A DNA stretch of 64,000 nucleotides from Fluviicola sp. XM-24bin1. Its GTDB lineage: Bacteria; Bacteroidota; Bacteroidia; Flavobacteriales_D; Crocinitomicaceae. The translations under genes were made by a program, and so were the position numbers. This document shows, in pieces, positions 17,408 to 26,339 of this stretch. Position 1 is the first letter of the stretch. Every line of letters starts with the position of its first letter. The notes beneath the pieces are model-generated. The model saw only the letters and a list, made by a program, of their open reading frames with translations. It was not told the origin of the DNA and ran no database searches. The DNA is taken from contig QCWI01000012.1 of NCBI GenBank assembly GCA_003149635.1, positions 1-64,000 of the forward strand. The letters are read 5' to 3'.

Positions 17408-20400
17408 ATGAAGACGACTCGACTCATATTTTTGCTAGTATTTCTAGCACTATTGCCGCTTTCTTCGAATGCGCAAAATCCTTCCATCGCAAGGCAATGG
17501 AACAATCTTATCCTTGAAGCCATTCGAAACGATTTCGCACGGCCAACGGTTCATGCCCGAAACCTTTATCATCACTCTATTATTTGTTATGATGGTTGGG
17601 CGGCCTACGACCCGTCACGATCTCGCTTCTTTCTGGGGCAAACGCATTACGGGTACACCTGCGCTTTTGATACCATCATCATTCCTGGAAATGTCCAGCA
17701 AGCAAGAATTGAAACGATTTCCTATGCTTCGTATCGCTTCCTCGAAAACCGCTATTCTGGATCACCCGATTTTGCGGCAACGATGGCATTGGCGAACCAA
17801 CTCATGAACAGTTTTGGTTTGGATCCTACATACATCTCTACTGATTACGTCAACGAAGGTGCACCGGCTCTTGGAAATTATCTCGCCGAGCAAATCCAAC
17901 TTTATGGATTAACAGACGGATCCAACGAAGCCAACGAATTCGAAAATCAATTTTATCAGCAATTGAATCCGCCGCTGGAAATGTCCACGGCAGGAAACCC
18001 AGATATTCAAGATCCCAACCATTGGCAACCTCTGTCACTTGACATTTTAATTGATCAATCCGGGAATCTCATCACAGAGACCCAACCGCACTTATCACCA
18101 GAATGGGGCGAAGTTTATCCCTTCGCACTGGACACTAATGATCGCTCAACGCTATCGCGTGATGGAATGACTTTCAAGGTGTATTTCGATACCATGCAGC
18201 CTGCTATTTTGAATGTAGCCGATTCTTCCGATTGGGATTCCTTCTACAAATGGAATCATTCATTGGTAAGTGTTTGGCAATCACATTTGGATCCAAATGA
18301 CGGCGTAATGTGGGACATTTCTCCAGCATCCATCGGAAACAATTTATGGTATCCCGATCCGAATGATTCAACGGCGTACCCATTGTTTTACGATTTGGTA
18401 AACGGAGGCGATCCGGGTGTGGGGCATGCGATTAACCCAGTAACGGGAATGCCTTACACACCGCAAATTGTTCCGAGAGCGGATTACGCACGTGTTTTGG
18501 CGGAGTTCTGGGCGGATGGGATTGATTCCGAAACACCTCCGGGACATTGGTTTGAGATTTATCATTACGTGACCGATCAACCAACGTTTGTACGTCAATG
18601 GAAAGGCGTTGGCCCAGTTTTAGACCCGTTGGAATATGATGTCAAGGCGCAACTAACGTTAGGAGGGACGGTTCATGACGCAGCCATTGCCGCTTGGAGT
18701 TTGAAAGGGTATTATGATTATTTGCGTCCAGTTTCGGCGATTCGATACATGGCAGATCAAGGGCAAAGTTCGGATACGAATGAATTGAGCTACCATCCAA
18801 ATGGAATTCCGTTAATGCCCGGATTCATCGAAGTGGTGCAAGTAGGAGATACGCTCGCAGGACAGTGGAACGAACACGTTGGTAAAATCAAATTGTTTAC
18901 ATGGAAAGGCCATGCCTATATCAATGATCCACTCGTGGATATTGCTGGAGTAGGATGGATTTTAGCCGAAGAATGGTGGCCATATCAGCGTCCGACCTTC
19001 GTAACGCCTCCGTTCGCAGGATTTGTTTCTGGTCACTCAACATTCTCACGTGCAGCGGCACACACGATGGAGTTTATGACGGGGTCAGCATACTTCCCCG
19101 GAGGAATGGGAGAATTTATTGCTCCATTAAACGAGTTCTTGCAATTTGAAGAAGGCCCGAGCGATACCATTCGTTTGCAGTGGGCTACATATATGGACGC
19201 TTCAGATCAATGTAGTTTGTCTAGAATTTGGGGAGGAATCCACCCACCAATTGATGATATTCCAGGTCGAATGATTGGAGATGTCATTGGCCCGCAAGCA
19301 TCACTTCTCGCGGACTCTATCTTCTCCATCAATGAAGCAGCACTCACATTTGCCACTACCACGGACAGTTTGATCACTCAAGTGGATATGGGTGGAACAT
19401 TCAATTTGAACTTTGGATTTAGCGTTCCAATGGATACTTCCATAGTACCCAACCTGACTTTGTTCACAGGAACATTGTCCACTGCGGTAGCTCAAAATTA
19501 TTACTACTGGATCGATTCTACAGAATTGGTTATCGTAATGGATGCGCTTACGAGTTCCATTGAGATTTGGGATGCAGATATCAAACTCAACAACTTGATG
19601 ACAGGCACGGCAATTAGTCTGCAAGAGTACACTTTCAAAAATCTCTTCTTGGTAGATACGAGAAGTCCACTTGTGAGCAGTTACCAGAGCAATCATATGG
19701 TATTAAACGACGCAAGCACAGCACAAGCATTATCCATCAGTTTGATTTTTGACGAGCCATGCGATACATCCATCGCACCGACGATTCAGTTCAGCGGAAC
19801 CAATTATTTGAATCCGACATTGACGCTTCAAGGAGGAAATTCCATGTGGCAAAACGATACAACGTATGTGGCACTTTTCGATATCGTCGATTTTAACGAA
19901 ACGGTCGATCTGATTACCATGAGTGTTCTCACTGGAACCGATAAGCAAGGAAACCCAATGGACTCGGTCGGATTGGCGGCAACATTTGAGATCGACACCG
20001 AAAACCCGACGATCATCTCGGCAATTTCTACAGAAACACTAATTAGTCAAGCGGATTTGGCCAGTCCTCAGTTCAATGTCGACGTTACCTTCTCCGAGAA
20101 AATGGATACTACACTTATTCCATTGATGACCTTCATGGATCAAGGAGTTCCTTACACATCCCTCACGCAGAATACGACGCAGACCATTTGGTTGGATGAA
20201 TTCACTGCACGCGCTGAGTTCTTTGTTTTCACGAACACGAATGACTTGATTCCATTAGACTTAGAAGTTTCCAATGTTACTGACGACAAATCAAACTTAT
20301 TGGCCGATTCGCTCGCAACAAATGTTCTTTGGAGTGATATGAAATCTCCAGAAGTAATTAGCCGTGTGGCGAACAAACCGATCATCAGTGATAGCGTTGT

Positions 20401-21268
20401 GGGATCTATGGAATACTACGTCGATGTTACGTTCAGCGAGGCAATGGACACCATGATCGTTCCTTTTGTTTCTCTGAATGCCGCCGTTTCTATTGCCAGT
20501 GAAGTACAGTACAATGTTCCAGCAAGTGCCTACCTAGATTCGTTTACGTATCGTGCCTATTTCCAAGTAATCGATTTGGGAACTGAGGTTGATCCGGTGA
20601 ATATCACCGTAGATTTCGGACAAGATTTTGCAGGAAACGGACAAATTCAAGACGACTTCCAAAACTTCACCACATTGGATACCAAAAACCCTAGTGTGAT
20701 CAGCTTAACCGCGAACGATTACATTTTGGATGCTTGGGGTCAGAATTTCGATGTTCTTGCTATTTACGACGAGCCGATGCGAACAGACTATTATCCGGAA
20801 TTGTCTTTCTCACCGATGGTGCCTATTCCACTTCCAAAAGTTGACTCGGCATGGTTGAATAGTACATCGTACGAATTGTATTATGAATTGCTCGGAGTTC
20901 CAATTCAAACAACGATTTTCGATGTCACATTGACGAATGGAGTTGATATGGCAGGAAACCTTCAAAACCCTTTGAATTCGTCTTCCTTCTTCCAATTGGA
21001 TCCACTTCTAGGTATTGAGCATCTGGAAAACGGTCAAGCGATCATTTACCCAACAGTGATTGGGAACGGAGAAAGCCTAACTATATTAAATCTTCCCGAA
21101 GAACAAAGCGAGTATGAATTCAATATTGTGAATACGCTCGGTCAAGTAGTAGATCAGATTACCTTCTACAAAGATGGTTCAAAATGGGTATCCACACCAA
21201 TGAACCTTGCTACAGGAATGTATTACCTGAATTCGGAGCAAGTACAATTCAAAATCATGGTCAAATGA
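17408..21268 (+). CDS. Vanadium haloperoxidase-like (PAP2) T9SS protein
   Basis: A 1286-residue secreted protein. Signal peptide MKTTRLIFLLVFLALLPL...NAQ. The first ~640 residues are a vanadium-dependent haloperoxidase/PAP2 phosphatase domain with all three anion-binding motifs in order: KGYYDYLRP (R near 440), SGHSTFS (near 541) and SRIWGGIHPPIDD (near 604). Four to five Ig-like repeats follow, each with a VTFSEAMDT-type motif (for example near 20455). A C-terminal T9SS type A sorting domain ends LATGMYYLNSEQVQFKIMVK. VHPO-fold enzymes oxidise halides or cleave phosphate esters; the sequence alone does not decide between them. Its stop overlaps the next gene by four bases (ATGA), so the two secreted proteins are coupled. 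Confidence 0.9.
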   Translation: MKTTRLIFLLVFLALLPLSSNAQNPSIARQWNNLILEAIRNDFARPTVHARNLYHHSIICYDGWAAYDPSRSRFFLGQTHYGYTCAFDTIIIPGNVQQARIETISYASYRFLENRYSGSPDFAATMALANQLMNSFGLDPTYISTDYVNEGAPALGNYLAEQIQLYGLTDGSNEANEFENQFYQQLNPPLEMSTAGNPDIQDPNHWQPLSLDILIDQSGNLITETQPHLSPEWGEVYPFALDTNDRSTLSRDGMTFKVYFDTMQPAILNVADSSDWDSFYKWNHSLVSVWQSHLDPNDGVMWDISPASIGNNLWYPDPNDSTAYPLFYDLVNGGDPGVGHAINPVTGMPYTPQIVPRADYARVLAEFWADGIDSETPPGHWFEIYHYVTDQPTFVRQWKGVGPVLDPLEYDVKAQLTLGGTVHDAAIAAWSLKGYYDYLRPVSAIRYMADQGQSSDTNELSYHPNGIPLMPGFIEVVQVGDTLAGQWNEHVGKIKLFTWKGHAYINDPLVDIAGVGWILAEEWWPYQRPTFVTPPFAGFVSGHSTFSRAAAHTMEFMTGSAYFPGGMGEFIAPLNEFLQFEEGPSDTIRLQWATYMDASDQCSLSRIWGGIHPPIDDIPGRMIGDVIGPQASLLADSIFSINEAALTFATTTDSLITQVDMGGTFNLNFGFSVPMDTSIVPNLTLFTGTLSTAVAQNYYYWIDSTELVIVMDALTSSIEIWDADIKLNNLMTGTAISLQEYTFKNLFLVDTRSPLVSSYQSNHMVLNDASTAQALSISLIFDEPCDTSIAPTIQFSGTNYLNPTLTLQGGNSMWQNDTTYVALFDIVDFNETVDLITMSVLTGTDKQGNPMDSVGLAATFEIDTENPTIISAISTETLISQADLASPQFNVDVTFSEKMDTTLIPLMTFMDQGVPYTSLTQNTTQTIWLDEFTARAEFFVFTNTNDLIPLDLEVSNVTDDKSNLLADSLATNVLWSDMKSPEVISRVANKPIISDSVVGSMEYYVDVTFSEAMDTMIVPFVSLNAAVSIASEVQYNVPASAYLDSFTYRAYFQVIDLGTEVDPVNITVDFGQDFAGNGQIQDDFQNFTTLDTKNPSVISLTANDYILDAWGQNFDVLAIYDEPMRTDYYPELSFSPMVPIPLPKVDSAWLNSTSYELYYELLGVPIQTTIFDVTLTNGVDMAGNLQNPLNSSSFFQLDPLLGIEHLENGQAIIYPTVIGNGESLTILNLPEEQSEYEFNIVNTLGQVVDQITFYKDGSKWVSTPMNLATGMYYLNSEQVQFKIMVK

Positions 21269-23673
21269 GATGGATTGCGGCATTTTGTTTGTTGTTGCCT
21301 TTTGCACTATCAGCGCAAACCTTCACGGATGTTGCCGCTGCGCAGAACGTAACAGCTGTGCAGTACGCTCCGCACCATTATGCCAATGGAATGTCGTTTT
21401 ACGATTTTGATGAAGATGGCTGGGACGATCTCACCTACCCGATGAGCAATGATTCCATTGCTTTTTACCGAAATGTGAACGGGAACTTTGTCAAAATTCC
21501 ATCCATGATTTATGCACCTGGAATGGTGCGCCAAATGTGTTGGGTAGATTACGATGACGATGGCGATTTGGACTTCTGTATCAGCTTCGACGATATTGGG
21601 ATTCGATTGTATCAAAACGACGGTTCATTCAACTTTACTGACGTCACAACGGCCGTCAATCTTGTAGACACACCTTTCACAGGATATGGATTCTCTTTTG
21701 CAGATCCAGATGCGGATGGCGATTTGGATTTGTACGTAGCCATATATGAATCGACTGCAAGTACGGCCTCTCCTCATCCGAATTTGTTTTTCGAAAACCT
21801 AGGCAACGGAACCTTTCAGGAAGCGGCTTCTGCTTGGGGAATTGATGACGGAACAAACACTTCTTTTCAGCCGGTTTGGTTCGATTTCGATAATGATTTG
21901 GATCTGGATTTGCACGTGATTAATGATAGACCGGCGCACGTGGATGCTTTTTACGTCAACAATGGATCTACAGTGCTACCGAACCAAGCAAGTTCATTGG
22001 GAATTCTGAACCAATGGCAAAGTCCAATGAGTTTGAGTGTCGCGGATTACGATAACGATGGATACCAAGACATCTTCAAAACGGATATCGCAAGTGGCTT
22101 ACCTTACAACGGTGTTTACGATTATTACAAACTCTTCCGGAATCAAAATGGGAGCTTCTTTCAGAATGTCGCTGGAATCATGGGATTGGAAACCATCAAC
22201 TTTGGTTGGGGATCCGTTTGGATAGATTACAACAACGATTGTTACGAAGATTTGTACATTGCTACAGGTGAAATCGATTCCTTGCTTGCTTTGAAAACAT
22301 CGTTGCTCTATCGCAATAATGGAGGAAATGGATTTGTAGATGAAACGGATTCTATCTTATCCAATGTTCACAACGTTGCTTACTGTCCCGTGAAAGGCGA
22401 TATCGATAATGATGGATTTTACGATCTGGTGGTTGTGAATCACGGAATTCCACCGAGTGTGCTCCATAACAGCGGAAATAAAAATCATTTCATCAAGGTC
22501 ACTCCAGTTGGAATTCAATCGAACAAACAAGCCATTGGAACTGTTTTCAAAGTCTATGCCGGAGGAATTTGTCAAACGCAGACCGTATTCTGTGGAAGTG
22601 ATTTGTGTGCACAACATTCCCAACATAAAATTTTCGGTACGGGCCCTGCCGTGATGGTCGATTCGCTTGTCGCTTATTTCCCTAGTGGTATAGTTACGAA
22701 AATGTACAATTTGCCTGTGGACACGAATTACGTTGTTGAGGAAAAAGCAACGATTAATGTGGATTTCATTCAGGGCCCAGGAGGATTGACCGTTTGTGAC
22801 GGAGATTCGGCGCAAGTTGGAATGTCTGGATATTACAATTATGAATGGAATACCGGAGATACGACATCGCATATTACGGTTACTTCAACGGGAACCTATT
22901 ACTTCGAGGCGGAAAATGCCTCGGGCGACTCCATCTTTGTCTCCGCCCAGGAATTTATTTATTTCGAACCGCCCATTGGAGCCATTTCCATCGTAACTCA
23001 GCCTCCTTGTGGTAACGACAGCGCAGGAGTAATTCAATTACTTCCAACGCAAGCACAACTCGTCGATTACATTACGTGGTCTAATGGAGATATCGGAACC
23101 ACCATTGATTCTTTAGCACCGGGAATGTACACTTATACTATCGTTTCTTACAACGGTTGTCTGAGCAGTGATTCCATTGAAATCGTCGCGACACCAGAAT
23201 TTAGTGTGCAGCCGTTCACGACTTCGGAAACCGATCAGTCTTTAGGTTCTGTCACCTTCAATATTTGGGGTGGTACGGCACCATTTGAATTCTATATGGA
23301 TACCGTTCAGGTAGGACAAACGATCAATAATTTAGCCGCTGGTACTTACGAAGTAACCATAATTGATGCTGCCGGGTGCGAGGTAGATGTCATCTTTATA
23401 ATCAACGATGAAACCACAACCGGAATCGGTCAAATTGAGGTCACCTCACTGAAGACATTTTTCTCTGACGGAGCATGCTTCGTATGTGCTGACAATGCCT
23501 TGACGGGAAGTGAAATTACCGTTATCGACATGAACGGTAAAGAAGTTCTGAATTGGACGTGGACAGAAAACGATCCGTGTTCACAACAATCCGCAAATCT
23601 TTCTGAAGGGTTTTATCAAGTGCGTATTCTACATGGAGGCGTGACTTCAGTGAAGAATTTGGTGGTACGGTAG
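21265..23673 (+). CDS. CRTAC1/UnbV-like FG-GAP repeat T9SS protein
   Basis: An 802-residue secreted protein starting MRWIAAFCLLLPFALSAQ at 21265; this start gives a clean signal peptide and an ATGA overlap with the preceding gene. At least seven FG-GAP/VCBS Ca-binding loops follow (DYDDDGDLDF, DPDADGDLDL, DYDNDGYQD, DIDNDGFYD and others), forming a beta-propeller over about residues 25-420. An ASPIC/UnbV-like region (NHFIKVTPVG, then QHSQHKIFGTG) comes next, then two SprB-like Ig segments and a T9SS sorting domain ending SEGFYQVRILHGG...NLVVR. Such proteins are surface-displayed ligand- or partner-binding scaffolds. Co-expression with the haloperoxidase-like enzyme suggests they act together outside the cell. 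Confidence 0.9.
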   Translation: MRWIAAFCLLLPFALSAQTFTDVAAAQNVTAVQYAPHHYANGMSFYDFDEDGWDDLTYPMSNDSIAFYRNVNGNFVKIPSMIYAPGMVRQMCWVDYDDDGDLDFCISFDDIGIRLYQNDGSFNFTDVTTAVNLVDTPFTGYGFSFADPDADGDLDLYVAIYESTASTASPHPNLFFENLGNGTFQEAASAWGIDDGTNTSFQPVWFDFDNDLDLDLHVINDRPAHVDAFYVNNGSTVLPNQASSLGILNQWQSPMSLSVADYDNDGYQDIFKTDIASGLPYNGVYDYYKLFRNQNGSFFQNVAGIMGLETINFGWGSVWIDYNNDCYEDLYIATGEIDSLLALKTSLLYRNNGGNGFVDETDSILSNVHNVAYCPVKGDIDNDGFYDLVVVNHGIPPSVLHNSGNKNHFIKVTPVGIQSNKQAIGTVFKVYAGGICQTQTVFCGSDLCAQHSQHKIFGTGPAVMVDSLVAYFPSGIVTKMYNLPVDTNYVVEEKATINVDFIQGPGGLTVCDGDSAQVGMSGYYNYEWNTGDTTSHITVTSTGTYYFEAENASGDSIFVSAQEFIYFEPPIGAISIVTQPPCGNDSAGVIQLLPTQAQLVDYITWSNGDIGTTIDSLAPGMYTYTIVSYNGCLSSDSIEIVATPEFSVQPFTTSETDQSLGSVTFNIWGGTAPFEFYMDTVQVGQTINNLAAGTYEVTIIDAAGCEVDVIFIINDETTTGIGQIEVTSLKTFFSDGACFVCADNALTGSEITVIDMNGKEVLNWTWTENDPCSQQSANLSEGFYQVRILHGGVTSVKNLVVR

Positions 23674-23690
23674 TCACCTTGCCTGTCACC

Positions 23691-23742
23691 CCTGTAGTCC
23701 CCTCAAGGGGACAGGAAAATCTCACTCCTCCCTTGAGGGAGG
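23691..23742. terminator. Paired hairpins between convergent genes (REP-like)
   Basis: The first hairpin is CCTGTAGTCCCC-TCAA-GGGGACAGG (23691-23715), followed by AAAA. The second is CCTCCC-TTGA-GGGAGG (23727-23742), flanked by TCTCGGGAGGGTGA. The second motif recurs at 47674-47689 and inverted near 47775. Located between convergent stops, they may end transcription on both strands. Confidence 0.6.
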
Positions 23743-23774
23743 TCTCGGGAGGGTGATAAGTAAGCCCTTTCTAA

Positions 23775-25826
23775 TTACATAGACTGATCAATCTTCCGCA
23801 CCATCGTTAAAATGGTCGCCATTCCACACGTTTCTCCCGTTTCATCGTAGATATCCACTAAGAACTTCACGATTCCTTTTGCGATGTCGTCTTCGGAACG
23901 TTTTTCCTGATCAATTTTCTCTTTCACGGTAAAGCGAACACCGATGGTTGCTCCTGGATACACCGGTTTGGTGAAACGAGCTTCATCAATACCGTAATTC
24001 AATAGTACAGGGCCTTTCTTCGGATCAACGAACAATCCTGCCGCTTTCGAAAGCAAGAAATATCCGTGTGCCACACGACGCTCAAAGATGGTTCCATCCA
24101 ATGACGTTTCATCCATGTGTGCATAGAAATTATCTCCTGAAACGTTTGCAAAATTCACGATATCCGCTTCTGTTACGGTGTGCTTGTGCGTGAATACAGT
24201 TTCACCAACCACTAACTCTTCAAAGTGCTTGCGGAACACATGCGGATTTGCCTCTGGCATAGCTGCCCCGACTTGGAATTGTTGCGTGATCTCGGTGATC
24301 GTTGTTGGGTGACCTTGAATTGCGGTACGTTGCAAGTAATGTAAAATTCCGCGTTTTCCTCCCATTTCTTCACCGCCTCCGGCACGTCCAGGCCCACCAT
24401 GTGTTAGCAATGGCATTGGAGAACCGTGACCAGTACTTTCTTTCGCACAATCTTTATTGAGAACCAAAATACGTCCGTGCATGCTTGCCGCACCTACCAC
24501 GTATTCGCGTGCTTCTTTGTCGTCTGGTGTTACAATGGAAGAAACCAAAGATCCTTTACCCATACGAGCCAATTCAATCGCCTCGTCCATATTTTTGTAC
24601 GGCATAATCGTCGATACCGGCCCAAACGCCTCTACGTTGTGAACGTCTACTTTGTTGAATGGATCGCTATTTCTGAACAAGATCGGCGAGAAGAATGCCC
24701 CTTTGTCTTTATCGGCTCCAACAACTTCAAAATTGTCCAAATCACCGAAGACCATCTCCTGCGATTTCGCCAACAATTCTACATTTTCACGAACGCGTTC
24801 TACCTGAGTACGTGTCGCCAAAGCTCCCATGCGAACTCCTTCTTGAGACGGATCACCGATGACAGTTGTGCTCAATCGTTTAGAAATTGCCGCTTGAACA
24901 TCTTCCAATAAATTGTCAGGTACAATGATTCGACGTACTGCAGTACACTTCTGCCCTGCTTTCACTGTAATTTCTTTCGTTACTTCTTTCAAGAACAAGG
25001 CAAATTCTTCCGTATCAGGAGTTGCTTTTTCACCCAAAACCGATGCATTCAATGAGTCTGCCTCAAGGTTGAAGGCGACACTTCTTTCCGTAATGTGCGG
25101 TAATCCTTTCAAGACTTTCCCAGTATGTGCACTTCCTGTGAAGGTCACTGTATCTTCCAAGTCTACATGATCGATAATGCCTCGACCCAATCCACATACC
25201 AACTGCAACGATCCTTCCGGAAGAATTCCAGACGCGATGATATCGCGAACCATAACTTCGGTCAAGTAACACGTGTATTCCGACGGCTTTACCACTGCTG
25301 GTACTCCTGCCATCAAGTTCACCGCAATTTTCTCCAACATTCCCCAAATCGGGAAGTTAAAGGCGTTGATATGAACTGCTACACCTTGTTTTGGCGTCAT
25401 AATGTGATGCCCGATAAAGGTTCCTTCCTTGGAAAGTGGCGCCATGGTTCCATCCACGTAGTATGGCAAATCTGGGAATTGACGACGCAATGAAGCATTC
25501 GCGAACAAGTTTCCAATTCCTCCTTCAATATCGATCCAAGAATCCACTTTCGTAGCTCCTGTCCATGAGCTTACTTCGTAATATTTCTTCTTCAACGTGA
25601 GCAAGTGCAAGGCCAATGCCTTCAACATACGTCCTCTTTCTTGGAACGTCATCTTGCGCAATTGCGCTCCACCTGTTCTTCTACCATATTCTAAAATGGC
25701 TGCGTAATCAAACCCGGCGCTTGACGTTTCACCGAACTGCTCTCCTGTGATCGCGTTGTAGAGTTTCGTTTCAACTCCCTCACCATCAGTCCATTCTCCT
25801 AAAATATAGCTTTGATATCGTTGCAT
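23775..25826 (-). CDS. paaZ: PaaZ-type aldehyde dehydrogenase / enoyl-CoA hydratase
   Basis: A 683-residue two-domain enzyme. Residues 1-520 are an aldehyde dehydrogenase with active-site Cys in AGQKCTAVRR, general-base Glu in FNLEADS and NAD motif TFTGSAHTGK. Residues 540-683 are a MaoC-type hot-dog hydratase with ANVSGDNFYAHMDE and the helix FERRVAHGYFLLSKAAG. In phenylacetate degradation this protein opens the oxepin-CoA ring and oxidises the resulting aldehyde. No paaABCDE, paaG, paaH or paaK lies nearby. It could serve phenylacetate breakdown encoded elsewhere or detoxify stray oxepin-CoA; an unrelated MaoC-ALDH use cannot be excluded. Confidence 0.93.
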   Translation of the reverse strand: MQRYQSYILGEWTDGEGVETKLYNAITGEQFGETSSAGFDYAAILEYGRRTGGAQLRKMTFQERGRMLKALALHLLTLKKKYYEVSSWTGATKVDSWIDIEGGIGNLFANASLRRQFPDLPYYVDGTMAPLSKEGTFIGHHIMTPKQGVAVHINAFNFPIWGMLEKIAVNLMAGVPAVVKPSEYTCYLTEVMVRDIIASGILPEGSLQLVCGLGRGIIDHVDLEDTVTFTGSAHTGKVLKGLPHITERSVAFNLEADSLNASVLGEKATPDTEEFALFLKEVTKEITVKAGQKCTAVRRIIVPDNLLEDVQAAISKRLSTTVIGDPSQEGVRMGALATRTQVERVRENVELLAKSQEMVFGDLDNFEVVGADKDKGAFFSPILFRNSDPFNKVDVHNVEAFGPVSTIMPYKNMDEAIELARMGKGSLVSSIVTPDDKEAREYVVGAASMHGRILVLNKDCAKESTGHGSPMPLLTHGGPGRAGGGEEMGGKRGILHYLQRTAIQGHPTTITEITQQFQVGAAMPEANPHVFRKHFEELVVGETVFTHKHTVTEADIVNFANVSGDNFYAHMDETSLDGTIFERRVAHGYFLLSKAAGLFVDPKKGPVLLNYGIDEARFTKPVYPGATIGVRFTVKEKIDQEKRSEDDIAKGIVKFLVDIYDETGETCGMATILTMVRKIDQSM

Positions 25827-25865
25827 TATTGTTATTTTTAGTCAGCTAAAGATAGCCATAATTCC

Positions 25866-26310
25866 ATGAGCGCTCAGGGTCTACACACGGATATTTTTCA
25901 GTCAGAATTGATTGATTCAGCAACCATTGACGGATTGTTTTTGGCTGTCTATGAAAACGGTTTGCTGTACGTGAAAGTCCCTAAATACTTCAGCATCGAC
26001 CTCGAAGTTTTTCTCAATTGCCAGAAGTATATCCGTACGTTGGGAGAAGAAAAAAGGTATCATTTCGTATTCGAATTCGCGAGTTTCTCGGAGGTAGACC
26101 CAGAATTACGTAAGCGGAGAGCAACCAAAGATGGAACCGAATTCTCACTTTCGGATGCCTTAGTGATTTCCAATCTTCCCCAAAAAATGATGGGCGATTT
26201 TTTACCTGCGATTCAACAAGCCAGTGCGTCCTACTAAGTTTTTTTATCCCTTGGATAAAGCCGTGGATTGGAGCCTGAATATTCAAAAGGCGAAGAAGGT
26301 ACCTTCTTAA
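25866..26310 (+). pseudogene. STAS-like small protein, frameshifted by an extra T
   Basis: The open frame from 25866 gives 123 residues, but the last 11 look wrong. Removing one T from the six-T run at 26198-26203 changes the tail to GDFYLRFNKPVRPTKFFYP, continuing LDKAVDWSLNIQKAKKVPS and ending at TAA 26308-26310. That tail matches what I know of a Bacteroidota family of STAS/SpoIIAA-like proteins (NKP-RPTKxF near the C-terminus), so the corrected 147-residue product is very likely the native one. The body, GLFLAVYENGLLYVKVPKYF and LRKRRATKDGTEFSLSDALV, is consistent. Function is unknown. Either the gene is recently inactivated or the T run is miscalled. Confidence 0.78.
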
Positions 26311-26339
26311 TTTTACCTATTTTGCACAAAACGAATACA

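Noticed and set aside
24426-24911. 161-codon forward frame antisense to paaZ
   Set aside because: Shadow frame; the opposite strand has intact catalytic motifs over the same bases.
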